A stretch of 64,000 nucleotides of DNA from Denitrobaculum sp965225735 (GTDB lineage Bacteria > Pseudomonadota > Alphaproteobacteria > Kiloniellales > Kiloniellaceae). The notes beneath the pieces were generated by a model. That model had not been told where the DNA came from and ran no database searches. It saw nothing but the letters and a program-made list of their open reading frames with translations. Shown here piece after piece: positions 16,642 to 26,149 of this stretch (position 1 is the first letter of the stretch; the number at the start of each line of letters is the position of its first letter). The stretch is taken from contig CBDDBN010000014.1 of NCBI GenBank assembly GCA_965225735.1, forward strand, positions 45,526 through 109,525. The letters run 5' to 3'. Position numbers and translations under genes: made by a program.

Positions 16642-18429
16642 ATGACCTATCGCGCCCCCACGGACGACATGCGCTTCGTCCTGGATGAAATCGCTGACCT
16701 TCGGGATATCGCCGGTCTACCAGGTTTCGCGGATGCGACGCCCGATCTCGTGGATGCCGTGCTGACGGAAGCAGGCCGGCTGGCGTCCGAAGTTCTGGCG
16801 CCTCTCAATCACAGCGGCGACCAGGAGGGCGCGCAGCTCGACAACGGTATCGTGCGCACGCCGACAGGTTTCAAAGAAGCCTATCAGCAATACCTGGAGA
16901 GCGGCTGGAATTCCCTGCCCTTCGATCCGAACTACGGCGGCCAGGGCCTGCCCTGGGCGGTCTCTACCGCAGTCACCGAGATGTGGAATGCCGCGAACAT
17001 GAGCTTCGCGCTCTGCCCCCTACTCAATCAGGGGGCCGTCGATTTGCTCGAGACCCATGCGACGGAGGCGCAGAAGCAGACCTACCTGACCAAACTGATC
17101 TCCGGCGAATGGACTGGCACCATGAACCTGACCGAACCGCAAGCCGGCTCGGACGTCGGTGCGCTAAAGACCAGGGCGGAACGCAACGGGGATCACTACC
17201 TGATCACCGGTCAAAAGATCTTCATCACCTGGGGCGAGCACGACTGCACCGAGAACATCATTCACCTGGTTCTGGCCCGTCTGCCCGACGCGCCGCCCGG
17301 CACAAAGGGGATCAGCCTTTTCATCGTCCCAAAGTTCCTTGTAAATCCGGATGGCACACTGGGCCAGCGCAACGATCTGCGCTGCGTTTCGCTGGAACAC
17401 AAGCTGGGCATACATGGCTCACCGACCTGCGTCATGGCCTACGGCGACGACGGCGGCGCGGTCGGCTATCTGGTGGGCGAAGAAAACAACGGTATGGCCT
17501 GTATGTTCACCATGATGAACAACGCGCGCCTGTCAGTCGGCGTCCAGGGCGTCGCCATTGCGGAGCGAGCCTATCAACAGGCAGTCGCCTTCGCGCGGGA
17601 TCGTGTTCAGAGCCGTGCCATCGGCAGCCGGGATGCAAAGAGCTCGCCGATCATCCATCACCCGGACGTGCGCCGGATGCTGATGACCATGCGCGCCGGC
17701 ACGGAAGCCATGCGCTGTATCGCCTATCTCAATGCCGCTGAAATCGACCGCTCTCACCGTCACCATGATGCGGAGTTGCGCGCCAAGAGCGATGCCCGCG
17801 CCGGTCTGCTGACACCCATCACCAAGGCCTGGTCGACGGAACTGAGTTGTACGATCGCCTCCTTGGGTGTGCAGATCCACGGTGGCATGGGCTTTATCGA
17901 GGAAACCGGCGCGGCGCAGCACTATCGGGACGCGCGGATCCTGCCGATCTATGAGGGAACTACGGGTATCCAGGCACTGGACCTTCTGTCGCGCAAACTG
18001 CTGCGTGATGGCGGCGAGACCGCACGCGGCCTGATCGAGGAGATGTTGGGGACTCTATCCGAAGTCGGCGCCAGCGACTCGGAAGAGATCTCATCCATGG
18101 CGGCACCGGCGGTCGAGGAGGTCCAACTGCTGGCCAGGACGACAGAAATGCTTTTGGAAACGGGCGCGCGGGATCTCAAAACTGCCGCCGCGGCGGCCAC
18201 GCCTTACCTCAATCTCTTCGGCACAGTCGTGGGCGCCTGGCTGCTGTGCAAAAGCGCATTAACAGCCTACGGAAAGCTCGCCGAAGGCGAAGGAAATGCC
18301 GAGTTCCTGAATGCTAAGATGAAGACGGCTCGTTTCTATCTGGACAACATTCTGCCCCAGGCAACAGCCTTTGCGCGCGCAGTCGAGAATGCAGATAGCG
18401 TCATGGCGCTTGACGAAGCGCAGTTCTAA
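16642..18429 (+). CDS. Acyl-CoA dehydrogenase, DmdC-like long form
   Basis: At 595 residues this flavoprotein is longer than ordinary acyl-CoA dehydrogenases (about 380) because of an N-terminal extension and a C-terminal domain. Both are typical of the DmdC / 3-methylthiopropanoyl-CoA dehydrogenase group. Visible features are MNLTEPQAGSDVGALKT (FAD/substrate region), GQKIFITWGEHD, LGIHGSPTCVM, IHGGMGFIEETGAAQHYRDARI and the catalytic Glu in PIYEGTTGIQALDLL. It introduces a double bond at C2-C3 of an acyl-CoA and passes electrons to ETF. A role in methylthiopropanoyl-CoA or acryloyl-type metabolism would fit the DddP gene 4 kb away. Many bacteria carry several such paralogues on other acyl-CoAs, so the substrate is open. 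Confidence 0.85.
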   Translation: MTYRAPTDDMRFVLDEIADLRDIAGLPGFADATPDLVDAVLTEAGRLASEVLAPLNHSGDQEGAQLDNGIVRTPTGFKEAYQQYLESGWNSLPFDPNYGGQGLPWAVSTAVTEMWNAANMSFALCPLLNQGAVDLLETHATEAQKQTYLTKLISGEWTGTMNLTEPQAGSDVGALKTRAERNGDHYLITGQKIFITWGEHDCTENIIHLVLARLPDAPPGTKGISLFIVPKFLVNPDGTLGQRNDLRCVSLEHKLGIHGSPTCVMAYGDDGGAVGYLVGEENNGMACMFTMMNNARLSVGVQGVAIAERAYQQAVAFARDRVQSRAIGSRDAKSSPIIHHPDVRRMLMTMRAGTEAMRCIAYLNAAEIDRSHRHHDAELRAKSDARAGLLTPITKAWSTELSCTIASLGVQIHGGMGFIEETGAAQHYRDARILPIYEGTTGIQALDLLSRKLLRDGGETARGLIEEMLGTLSEVGASDSEEISSMAAPAVEEVQLLARTTEMLLETGARDLKTAAAAATPYLNLFGTVVGAWLLCKSALTAYGKLAEGEGNAEFLNAKMKTARFYLDNILPQATAFARAVENADSVMALDEAQF

Positions 18430-18443
18430 AAGCGCAGAGACTG

Positions 18444-19544
18444 TTAGAGAAGCGGCGGAATCCGCGACAAAAAACGTGCGATATCGTCGGCATCGACGAA
18501 GGCATGCACAGAGAGCCGAACACGGCCACCATCTCCCCAGACGAGAATCCTTTCCGCGGCCAGCCTTTGCATAATCTCCTCGAAGTTCGAATGGGCGAAA
18601 GCGATGTTCCCCGCCCGCTCCGCTTCATTTTCCGGCGTCATGACCTCGGCGCCGAGATTGACCAGTTCTTGGCGTAGTTCACCGCCGAGTGCATGGGCGT
18701 TGGCGGCAATCTTCTCAATTCCAATAGACAAGAGATAGTCCAACGACGCGCGCATGAGATAGACATCGAGGTGGTTTGGGTTTCCGATCTCCGCGCGTCC
18801 GGCGCTCTCGACAAGCTGATAGTTACCCGGACCGTCGCCGCCCGTCGCTGAGTTCCAAGCGACGCTCATTGGTTCGAAACCAGGTCGGCGTTCGCGGTTC
18901 CACACCAGGATCCCGGTGTGCGTGGAGAGCAACCATTTATAACCGCAGCTCACCACGAAATCACTGAGCCTTGCGTCCACGGGCACCACGCCGAGCGCGT
19001 GGCTGGCGTCGTTCAGGAGTGCCGTCTCCCTGCCCTTTAGACCTTCCGATAGCTGCGCAACGTCGATCTGCTGACCGGTCAGATAGCTGACCTGACTGGC
19101 GATGAGCAAACGCGTCGTTCCATCGCAGGCCTTTAGAAGATCTTCGACGTCGACCCGGCCGTTCCTCGACGGCACCAACCTGACCTCGACGCCGAGCTTT
19201 TCTAAACGCGCGGCGCTAAAGCGTCCCGACGCGAACTCGATAGCGGGCGCAACGATGGAATCACCGGCTTTCCAATCGATCGAAGAGATAACCAAAGAGA
19301 TGCCGTCCGACGCGCTGCCGGTGAGCGCAATATCGTCCGAGGTCATGTTGGTGAGCCGCGCCAGCTGGGACCGGACTTCCTCCGCCACCAGCCAGTGACG
19401 GCGATATCCGTTTTGACCGTCGGCTTTGTCGCGGGCGAAATCTTCGAAAGCAGCCCGGTGCGCCTTGAGCAAAGGTGGTTCGCCTCCGGTCGCCAGGTGG
19501 GTAACGCCCTCCAAGCCAATGAAGTCGTTCTTATTCGCCAGCAT
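18444..19544 (-). CDS. Class V aminotransferase-fold PLP enzyme
   Basis: This 366-residue, fold type I PLP enzyme of the cysteine desulfurase/isopenicillin epimerase-like group has a PLP-ring His/Asp segment NDASHALGVVPVDA, a Schiff-base Lys in VSCGYKWLLSTHTGILVW, and a C-terminal domain ending in RVRLSVHAFVDADDIARFL. It may act as an aminotransferase, lyase or desulfurase; the text does not decide. No Cys-loop typical of IscS/SufS is obvious, so a desulfurase is less likely. It converges with the acyl-CoA dehydrogenase gene (14 bp gap) and is divergent from the D-aminoacylase gene, which hints at amino acid derivative catabolism. Confidence 0.82.
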   Translation of the reverse strand: MLANKNDFIGLEGVTHLATGGEPPLLKAHRAAFEDFARDKADGQNGYRRHWLVAEEVRSQLARLTNMTSDDIALTGSASDGISLVISSIDWKAGDSIVAPAIEFASGRFSAARLEKLGVEVRLVPSRNGRVDVEDLLKACDGTTRLLIASQVSYLTGQQIDVAQLSEGLKGRETALLNDASHALGVVPVDARLSDFVVSCGYKWLLSTHTGILVWNRERRPGFEPMSVAWNSATGGDGPGNYQLVESAGRAEIGNPNHLDVYLMRASLDYLLSIGIEKIAANAHALGGELRQELVNLGAEVMTPENEAERAGNIAFAHSNFEEIMQRLAAERILVWGDGGRVRLSVHAFVDADDIARFLSRIPPLL

Positions 19545-19632
19545 TGCCCGCTCCTTCAGTCCAAAGACGCTTCACACCAGGCGTCGATAGTCTGCTATGT
19601 AGAGAAGGAGTTCCACGAAAACGAGCAATCTG

Positions 19633-21099
19633 GTGACGGAAACATCCAACGGCCTCCATCCAAAGCAGCACGACCTGATTATCCGGAATGCCCGCGTCGT
19701 CGACGGCAGCGGCGCGCCCGCTTTCGCGGGAGATCTCGCGGTTGACGATGATCGCATTGCAGCCGTGGGTGATCTCTCAGCGTCACACAGCGCAAAAGAG
19801 ATCGACGCGGGCGGTAAAGTTCTCGCGCCTGGCTTCATCGACTCTCACACCCACGACGACCACGCGCTGCTCGCGACGCCCTCAATGGATTTCAAGATCA
19901 GTCAAGGCGTCACCACCGTGGTGACCGGGAACTGCGGCGTCAGCATCGCACCCTTGCAGATCGACCGCCGTCCGCCACCGCCCATCGATCTGCTCTCCGG
20001 AGACCCCGGCAATTTCCATCCGACATTTGCGGGCTACCTCGACGCCCTGGATCGAGACCCGGCCGCCGTCAACGCGGTCTGCCAGGTTGGCCATTCGACC
20101 CTGCGTCTGGCGGCCATGGACCGGCTCGACCGGGAAGCGACTGCCGGTGAGATCAAATCCATGCGCAACAGCCTAACCCGTTGCATGGAGGCGGGCGCCG
20201 CCGGCTTCTCGACAGGCCTCTTCTATCCACCGGCGAGGGAAGCGAGCACCGAGGAGGTGGTCGAAATCCTTGAAGGTTTCGACCGCTTCGGCGCACTGCA
20301 CACGACCCACATGCGTGACGAGGCCGACCATGTCGCCGAGTCTATCGAAGAGACCGCGCACATTGGCCGAGAGGCCGGCATCCCGGTTCTTATTTCCCAC
20401 CACAAGTGCGTTGGCCGTCAGAACCACGGCCGCTCGATAGAGACGCTGGCGGCCATCGAAAAGGCGCGTACGCAGCAGCCGCTCTCGCTCGATGCCTACC
20501 CCTATGTGGCCGGCTCTACCACCCTGGACGCCGGGCGCCTGATGACAGCGTCCAAGGTTTTGGTCACCTGGTCCGTGCCAAAGCCGAACTACTCAGGCTG
20601 GGACTTGAACGAAGTCGCGGCCCATATGGGCTGCTCGGTCAACGAAGCCATCGAAGCCTTGCTACCGGCTGGGGGCATTTTTTTCTCGATGGATGAAGAG
20701 GACGTGCGGCGCATCCTGGCCTACCCGCACACCATGATCGGTTCCGACGGTATTCCCGGCGATGAGCATCCGCATCCGCGCCTTTGGGGTACCTTTCCAC
20801 GGGTGCTTGGGCACTACTGCCGGGATGAAGGTTTGTTCGATCTGGAGACCGCGGTCCACAAGATGACGGGCATGACGGCCGAGCAGTTCAGCCTGAAGGA
20901 CCGCGGGGTATTGCAACCCGGCGCCTTTGCGGACCTGGTTCTCTTCGACCCTGACACCATCGAAGATCTCGCCAGCTTCGACGCCCCCAAAACGCCGGCG
21001 AAGGGAATCGACAGCGTCTTCGTGAACGGCCGCGCAGTCTGGCGCAATGGCGCCTTCACCGGCGCGCGACCGGGCCGGGCCCTGCGGCACGCGCATTAG
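19633..21099 (+). CDS. N-acyl-D-amino acid deacylase (D-aminoacylase)
   Basis: This 488-residue amidohydrolase-superfamily enzyme begins with LIIRNARVVDGSGAPAFAGD and has the metal-site motif GFIDSHTHDDHALL, then VTTVVTGNCGVSIAP (Cys metal ligand typical of D-aminoacylases), THMRDEADHVAESIEE and ISHHKCVG, and the catalytic Asp in TMIGSDGIPGDEHPHPRLWG. It cleaves N-acylated D-amino acids or related amides. The start is a GTG at 19633; AAGGAG lies 23 bases upstream, farther than ideal, so the exact start is uncertain. It converges with the M20 hydrolase gene. Together with the PLP enzyme these point to scavenging of modified amino acids. Confidence 0.88.
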   Translation: MTETSNGLHPKQHDLIIRNARVVDGSGAPAFAGDLAVDDDRIAAVGDLSASHSAKEIDAGGKVLAPGFIDSHTHDDHALLATPSMDFKISQGVTTVVTGNCGVSIAPLQIDRRPPPPIDLLSGDPGNFHPTFAGYLDALDRDPAAVNAVCQVGHSTLRLAAMDRLDREATAGEIKSMRNSLTRCMEAGAAGFSTGLFYPPAREASTEEVVEILEGFDRFGALHTTHMRDEADHVAESIEETAHIGREAGIPVLISHHKCVGRQNHGRSIETLAAIEKARTQQPLSLDAYPYVAGSTTLDAGRLMTASKVLVTWSVPKPNYSGWDLNEVAAHMGCSVNEAIEALLPAGGIFFSMDEEDVRRILAYPHTMIGSDGIPGDEHPHPRLWGTFPRVLGHYCRDEGLFDLETAVHKMTGMTAEQFSLKDRGVLQPGAFADLVLFDPDTIEDLASFDAPKTPAKGIDSVFVNGRAVWRNGAFTGARPGRALRHAH

Positions 21100-21105
21100 A
21101 GCTTA

Positions 21106-22329
21106 CTATCCCACCAGGATCGACGCCGTCGCATCGGCCAGCACCTGACAGCCGAGAGCGATATCGCCATCGTAGCTGTCCTCGGCAAAGTCATGGCTGA
21201 TGCCGCCGATCGAGGGGATAAAGAGCATAGCGCAGGGCATGAAATCCGCGATCACGCCCGCATCGTGGAATGCGCCACTGGGCATCTCGGTCCATTTACC
21301 AGGCGCGTGCTGCTCGGCAGCCGCAGCGATATGTTTGCGGAAGCCTTCGTCCATATGTGCCGGCGAGATCCGTTCGCGAGCGGGCTCGGACGTCACCTGC
21401 GCGCCGCCGCGGGCATTGATTTCCGTCATCAAACGCGCGACCGTCGCCTCGAATGCATCCAGCACTTCCGTCGACTTGTCGCGGTATTGCAGATCGAGTT
21501 CCGCATAACCGGGTACGATAGAGGCCGCGCCCGGCTTGATTACGGCGCGCCCCATGGTCCAGACCGACCGCTCGCCCGCCACCTTGGGGAATTCCTCGTT
21601 GATCGCATTGGCCAAGGCATAGAGCGCCGCCGCCGCATCCTTGCGGATCGACATCATGGTGGTGCCGGCGTGGTTCTGCTGACCCTCGAAGGTCAGGCGC
21701 TGGCCGCCCAGACCAACGATGGACGTGACCACACCGATATTGAGGCCGTCTTCTTCCAGATGCGGCCCCTGTTCGATATGCGCCTCCAGGAACCCGAGGT
21801 AGCGGTCCCGGTCCAGCTTCAGGCGCGGTTCCTCAGCTAACCCCGCCGCGGCCAGCGCATCCGCAAGCCGCACACCGTCCTTGTCCTGCGCGTCGGCCTC
21901 CATCTCAGGCGTAAAGAAACCACAGAGCGAGCGGCTCCCCATGCAGCCGTAGAAACGGGATTCCTCATCCTGCAAGGACACAGCGTCTACGGCTAGATGT
22001 TGGGTTGCAGGGTCTTCGCGCAGTGCCCGCACCACTTCCAGACCGTAAACCACGCCGAGAGCCCCATCCAGCCAGCCACCGGTCGGTTGGGTGTCAGAAT
22101 GGGAACCGATCAAAAGCGCCTTTCCGGGATTGGTCGAGCGCCCAAGAACGTTGCCGACGCCATCGATGGTCGCCTCCAGTCCGGCCGCCTCATATTGCGA
22201 TTTGAGCCAGCGGCGCGCCGTCATGTCCGCTTCCGACAGCGCAGGCCGCACGACGCCATTCTCCACCGCCCCAATGCTGCGGAGGTATCTCAAATCGGCA
22301 AGCAGACGTTCGGAATTGATCTTCGGCAC
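21106..22329 (-). CDS. Zn-dependent M20 amidohydrolase (N-carbamoyl-amino acid / allantoate amidohydrolase type)
   Basis: This is a protein of about 408 residues with the M20/M28 dinuclear metal site: IGSHSDTQPTGGWLDGALGVV (His and bridging Asp), DEESRFYGCMGS (Glu pair), EAHIEQGPHLEE, dimerisation-domain QNHAGTTMM and the C-terminal SGAFHDAGVIA and GISHDFAED. It hydrolyses N-carbamoyl or ureido groups from amino acids or allantoate; the exact substrate is open. The start is a GTG at 22329 preceded by AGGAGAG at ideal spacing. The frame extends 56 codons further upstream but with unrelated sequence. It is divergent from dddP. Confidence 0.87.
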   Translation of the reverse strand: MPKINSERLLADLRYLRSIGAVENGVVRPALSEADMTARRWLKSQYEAAGLEATIDGVGNVLGRSTNPGKALLIGSHSDTQPTGGWLDGALGVVYGLEVVRALREDPATQHLAVDAVSLQDEESRFYGCMGSRSLCGFFTPEMEADAQDKDGVRLADALAAAGLAEEPRLKLDRDRYLGFLEAHIEQGPHLEEDGLNIGVVTSIVGLGGQRLTFEGQQNHAGTTMMSIRKDAAAALYALANAINEEFPKVAGERSVWTMGRAVIKPGAASIVPGYAELDLQYRDKSTEVLDAFEATVARLMTEINARGGAQVTSEPARERISPAHMDEGFRKHIAAAAEQHAPGKWTEMPSGAFHDAGVIADFMPCAMLFIPSIGGISHDFAEDSYDGDIALGCQVLADATASILVG

Positions 22330-22533
22330 GCGGTCTCTCCTATCTGGAAGTCGAAGCCACTGCGGGGACGAGCGGCTCAAGGGAGCACGATTATTGCCAA
22401 GCCCCGCGCAGACACAAGAGGTCAGTCGCCGACAAATCTCCGTCGTTTCAGGACCAATGACCCTCGAATTTTTCTGATAGCGGGGAATGACGGACAAAAT
22501 TCAGCTTCAGGAACGAAGCAAGGGGAACGCCAC

Positions 22534-23865
22534 ATGACTGATACAGCCTTCTCCATAGAGACGCCGAAAATCGATCCGACGCGATCAATCGGCTGCAAAC
22601 CGGACGGTTCACCCGACGAAAACGACCGGATCGAGATTGGCCCGACAAACCTGGCCTTTGCCGAGTGGGCCGCGCTCGGGCTGACCGCGCCGAACCTGGA
22701 ACGCATGCGCGAAACCCGCCTCCGGCGGCTCTGCGCGGAACTGCAAAAACGCGACTATGCCGGCGCGTTATTGTTCGACCCGCTGAACATCCGCTATGCG
22801 ACCGACAGCTCCAACATGCATCTCTGGATCGCCCACAATCCGGCGCGTGCCGCCTTCGTCTCGGCGGACGGCTACATGGTGCTCTGGGACTTTCACGGCT
22901 GTGGCCATCTCTCCGACCATCTGAAACTGATCAACGAGATCCGGCACGGCGCAGGTTTCTTCTATTTCCTGGCAGGCGACCGCGAAGAAGCGCAGGCAGA
23001 AATCTTCGCAGGACAGGTCGATGAGCTGCTGCGCCAACACGGCGCCGGAAACCGGCGGCTGGCCGTCGACAAGATCGAAGTCGCCGGCTTCCGGGCGCTC
23101 GACCGCCTAGGCATCGAGGTGACCAGCGGCCAGCAGGTCATGGAACAGGCACGCGTGGTCAAGGGCATCGACGAGATCAACGCCATGCGCTGCGCCATGG
23201 CCACCTGCGAAATCGCGGTGGCGGAGATGCGCAAGGCTCTGCGGCCCGGCATCGCCGAGGTCGAACTCTGGTCGATCCTGCACGCCGAGAACATCAAGCG
23301 CGGCGGCGAATGGATCGAAACCCGGATCCTGAGCTCTGGCCCCCGAACCAATCCCTGGATGCAGGAAGCCGGCCCCCGCAAGATCCAGGAAGGCGATCTG
23401 GTCGGTTTCGACACGGATCTGATCGGCCCCTACGGCATGTGTTCGGACATCTCCCGCACCTGGTATTGCGGCGACAAGCCGGCCAGCGACGAACAGCGCC
23501 GCCTGCACGACATCGCCTACCGCCACGTCGCAAAGAACATGGAACTGCTGAAGCCCGGCGTCGCGTTCCGGGAACTGGTAGAACGCGGCGACCGGCTGCC
23601 GGAAGAACTCCGGCCTCAGCGCTACGGCGTGATGCTGCACGGTGTGGGCCTCTGCGACGAGTATCCGGCGATCTACTATCCCGAGGACTTTCTGGACGGA
23701 GCCTTCGAATACCATCTGGAACCGGGTATGGCCCTTTGCGTCGAAGTCTATGCCGGCGCCGTCGGCGGGAAGAACGGCGTAAAACTCGAAGAACAGGTGA
23801 TCATCACCGAGGACGGCTACGAGAACATCACGAACTGTCCCTTCGACGAGCGGCTTATGTCCTGA
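22534..23865 (+). CDS. dddP: Dimethylsulfoniopropionate lyase DddP (M24 family)
   Basis: This 443-residue member of the M24 (aminopeptidase P / creatinase) fold has the DddP-specific N-terminal text KIDPTRSIG, NDRIEIGPT, LAFAEWAALGL and DPLNIRYATDSSNMHLW. DddP splits DMSP into dimethyl sulfide and acrylate. All six known metal ligands of DddP are present at a constant offset of two from the published Roseobacter numbering: Asp293, Asp295, Asp305, His369, Glu404 and Glu419. The catalytic Asp375 is in HGVGLCDEYP. That offset strongly separates it from ordinary Xaa-Pro peptidases. The start at 22534 follows AAGGGGAACG. The frame stays open upstream to 21997, but that part is antisense to the M20 gene. 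No DMSP transporter is adjacent. Confidence 0.9.
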   Translation: MTDTAFSIETPKIDPTRSIGCKPDGSPDENDRIEIGPTNLAFAEWAALGLTAPNLERMRETRLRRLCAELQKRDYAGALLFDPLNIRYATDSSNMHLWIAHNPARAAFVSADGYMVLWDFHGCGHLSDHLKLINEIRHGAGFFYFLAGDREEAQAEIFAGQVDELLRQHGAGNRRLAVDKIEVAGFRALDRLGIEVTSGQQVMEQARVVKGIDEINAMRCAMATCEIAVAEMRKALRPGIAEVELWSILHAENIKRGGEWIETRILSSGPRTNPWMQEAGPRKIQEGDLVGFDTDLIGPYGMCSDISRTWYCGDKPASDEQRRLHDIAYRHVAKNMELLKPGVAFRELVERGDRLPEELRPQRYGVMLHGVGLCDEYPAIYYPEDFLDGAFEYHLEPGMALCVEVYAGAVGGKNGVKLEEQVIITEDGYENITNCPFDERLMS

Positions 23866-23998
23866 CGACCTGTCCTTCCCTGGTCTTTTTCCTCGCCTTC
23901 GCGAAGCCGGCGACTATAGTCTGATCCCGATTGAGGTTTGCCGCCGCAAGGACCGGACAACACAACCCCGGCAGCGGCGATAAGGGAGGAAAGCGACG

Positions 23999-25492
23999 AT
24001 GTCTTCAGCGCGGTCACTGCTTGCGATCGATCAGGGTACCACCAGCAGCCGGGCCATGGTTTTCGACGATGCCGGACGGCCGATGGGCCAGGCGCAGCAG
24101 GAACTGCCGCAACATTTCCCGCAATCCGGCTGGGTCGAGCACGACGTGGAAGACATCTGGCGGGATACGGTGGGCGTGGTCAAAGGCGCCCTGACCAACG
24201 CCCGGGTCGCGGTCGAAGAAATCGCCGCCCTCGGCATCACGAACCAGCGCGAGACCACCGTCATCTGGGACCGTAAGACCGGCGAAGCGGTCCACAAGGC
24301 AATCGTGTGGCAGGACCGGCGCTCGGCCCCTTTCTGCGACCGCCTGAAACAGGAAGGCCACGAGCCTATGGTCCAGGCGCGCACGGGCCTGCTGATTGAC
24401 TCCTACTTCTCAGCGACCAAGATTGCCTGGCTGCTGGAGAACGTGGAGGGCCTGCGCACCCGTGCAGAGCGGGGCGAGCTCGCTTTCGGCACGATCGACT
24501 GCTTCCTGCTCTGGCGCCTGACCGGCGGCAAGGTTCACGCAACCGACGCGACCAACGCCGCCCGCACCATGCTGTTCGACATTCACCGCCAGGTCTGGGA
24601 CGAAGAGCTGCTGGAACTCTTCGGCGTGCCCGCATCGCTGCTGCCGGAGGTCTATGACAGCAACGCCGAGTTCGGCGTGACCGATCCAAGCCTGTTCGGC
24701 GCGACCATTCCGATTCTCGGCATCGCGGGCGATCAGCAGGCCGCGACCGTCGGTCAGGCCTGCTTCGAGAGCGGCATGATGAAATCGACCTACGGCACCG
24801 GGTGCTTCGCGTTGATGAACACCGGCGAAACGGCCCTCACCTCCACCAATCGTCTGCTCACCACCATCGCCTACCGGATCGACGGGCAGACCCACTACGC
24901 GCTCGAGGGCAGCATCTTCGTGGCCGGCGCCGCCGTGCAGTGGCTGCGCGACGGCCTGAAGATCATTTCCTCCGCCGGCGAGACGGAGGGCCTGGCGAAA
25001 TCCGCCGACGCGGCGCAGAACATCTATGTGGTGCCAGCCTTCACCGGGCTGGGCGCCCCCTACTGGGATGCCGACGCCCGCGGGGCGATCTTTGGACTGA
25101 CCAGGGCCACCGGTCCGGCCGAAATCGCCCGCGCGACTCTGGAGGCGGTCTGTTACCAGACCCGGGACCTCTTGAAGGCCATGGAGGCAGACGGCGCTAC
25201 CGGCCTGGAAACGCTGCGGGTCGATGGCGGCATGGTGGCCAACAACTGGATGCTTCAGATGCTGGCCGACATCCTTGGCGTCGCCGTCGAGCGGCCGGTT
25301 GTGGCGGAGACGACCGCGCTCGGCGCGGCCTGCCTGGCTGGCTTGAAAAGCGGCGTGATGAACGGCCTTGAGGGCATCTCCGGCACCTGGCAAAGCACCG
25401 GCCGTTTCGAGCCGCGCATGTCGGCTGACGAGCGCGATGCCCGCTATGCCGGCTGGCTGGATGCCGTGCGGCGGGTGCGCAGCGGAAGCTGA
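23999..25492 (+). CDS. glpK: Glycerol kinase
   Basis: This 497-residue FGGY-family sugar kinase converts glycerol and ATP to glycerol 3-phosphate. Signatures are LLAIDQGTTSSRAMVFD (ATP phosphate loop), WVEHDVEDIW, TNQRETTVIWDRKTG, GIAGDQQAATVGQACF with catalytic Asp, KSTYGTGCFALMNTG, and the C-terminal LRVDGGMVANNWMLQMLADIL. Length and motifs are standard. The ATG follows AAGGGAGGAAAGCG. It stands alone: no glpF, glpD or glycerol transporter lies nearby. It converges with the LysE-family gene, with a one-base gap. Confidence 0.95.
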   Translation: MSSARSLLAIDQGTTSSRAMVFDDAGRPMGQAQQELPQHFPQSGWVEHDVEDIWRDTVGVVKGALTNARVAVEEIAALGITNQRETTVIWDRKTGEAVHKAIVWQDRRSAPFCDRLKQEGHEPMVQARTGLLIDSYFSATKIAWLLENVEGLRTRAERGELAFGTIDCFLLWRLTGGKVHATDATNAARTMLFDIHRQVWDEELLELFGVPASLLPEVYDSNAEFGVTDPSLFGATIPILGIAGDQQAATVGQACFESGMMKSTYGTGCFALMNTGETALTSTNRLLTTIAYRIDGQTHYALEGSIFVAGAAVQWLRDGLKIISSAGETEGLAKSADAAQNIYVVPAFTGLGAPYWDADARGAIFGLTRATGPAEIARATLEAVCYQTRDLLKAMEADGATGLETLRVDGGMVANNWMLQMLADILGVAVERPVVAETTALGAACLAGLKSGVMNGLEGISGTWQSTGRFEPRMSADERDARYAGWLDAVRRVRSGS

Positions 25493-25493
25493 C

Positions 25494-26129
25494 TTAACCA
25501 GCGGTCCAGACAAGCCCGCTTAGCGCGTAGATCCCAAAGGCGCTGAGCACGGTTCCCGAAAGCCGGTTGATCCACTGAAGCGCTGCGGGTGTCATCCGTT
25601 TGCGCAGCAAGCCGACACTGCCGCTCAGCGTGAGCCACCAGAGCGCGGAACCCAGAAACACGCCGAGAACCAGGATCACGGCGCTCGCATAGCCGCTGTC
25701 CTGGCTTGCCGCCACGCCGGCAAAGCCCAAACCGGTGAAGAGCGCGATGAAGGAAAGGATCGTCGAGGGATTCGCCAGCGTCAGGACGAAGCAAGAGAGG
25801 AAAGCGCCGCTGTAGCTACCGTTCTGGCTTTCCGCGCCCAAGGCCGCCGGCACGGCGCGAAAAGTCTTTATGCCAAGCCAAAGCAGAAAGAGCCCTCCAC
25901 CCAGGCGAAGGGCGCTTTCCATCTCCAGGAGAAAGCTGGAGACCGCCGCAAGGCCAAAAGCCGCCACGGCGCCATAGCAGGCATCGGCAACAGCGGCGCC
26001 AAGCCCGGTCACAAAACCGATTCCCATGCCTTGCGTGAGGCTGCGCCGGATACAGAGGACGCCGATGGGACCGACCGGCGCCGCCACCGACAGTCCCAGG
26101 AGAAGTCCCTTCACAAACAGCGCAAACAT
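25494..26129 (-). CDS. LysE-family amino acid exporter
   Basis: This integral membrane protein of about 211 residues has six predicted helices and the LysE/RhtB signature GLSVAAPVGPIGVLCIRRSL near the N-terminus, GLGAAVADACYGAVAAFG, LWLGIKTFRA and FVLTLANPSTILSFIALFTGLG. It exports amino acids or small metabolites across the inner membrane. The start at 26129 follows GAGTGAGATCA and begins right before the first helix; the frame opens earlier at 26171, inside the shared operator. It is divergent from an Lrp/AsnC regulator, a very common pairing in which the regulator senses the exported amino acid. Confidence 0.9.
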   Translation of the reverse strand: MFALFVKGLLLGLSVAAPVGPIGVLCIRRSLTQGMGIGFVTGLGAAVADACYGAVAAFGLAAVSSFLLEMESALRLGGGLFLLWLGIKTFRAVPAALGAESQNGSYSGAFLSCFVLTLANPSTILSFIALFTGLGFAGVAASQDSGYASAVILVLGVFLGSALWWLTLSGSVGLLRKRMTPAALQWINRLSGTVLSAFGIYALSGLVWTAG

Positions 26130-26149
26130 TGATCTCACTCTCTTTTTCG

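Noticed and set aside
21997..22533. Upstream extension of the DddP frame
   Set aside because: It overlaps the M20 gene in antisense and has no similarity to DddP; ATG 22534 has a good ribosome site and gives the family's normal length.
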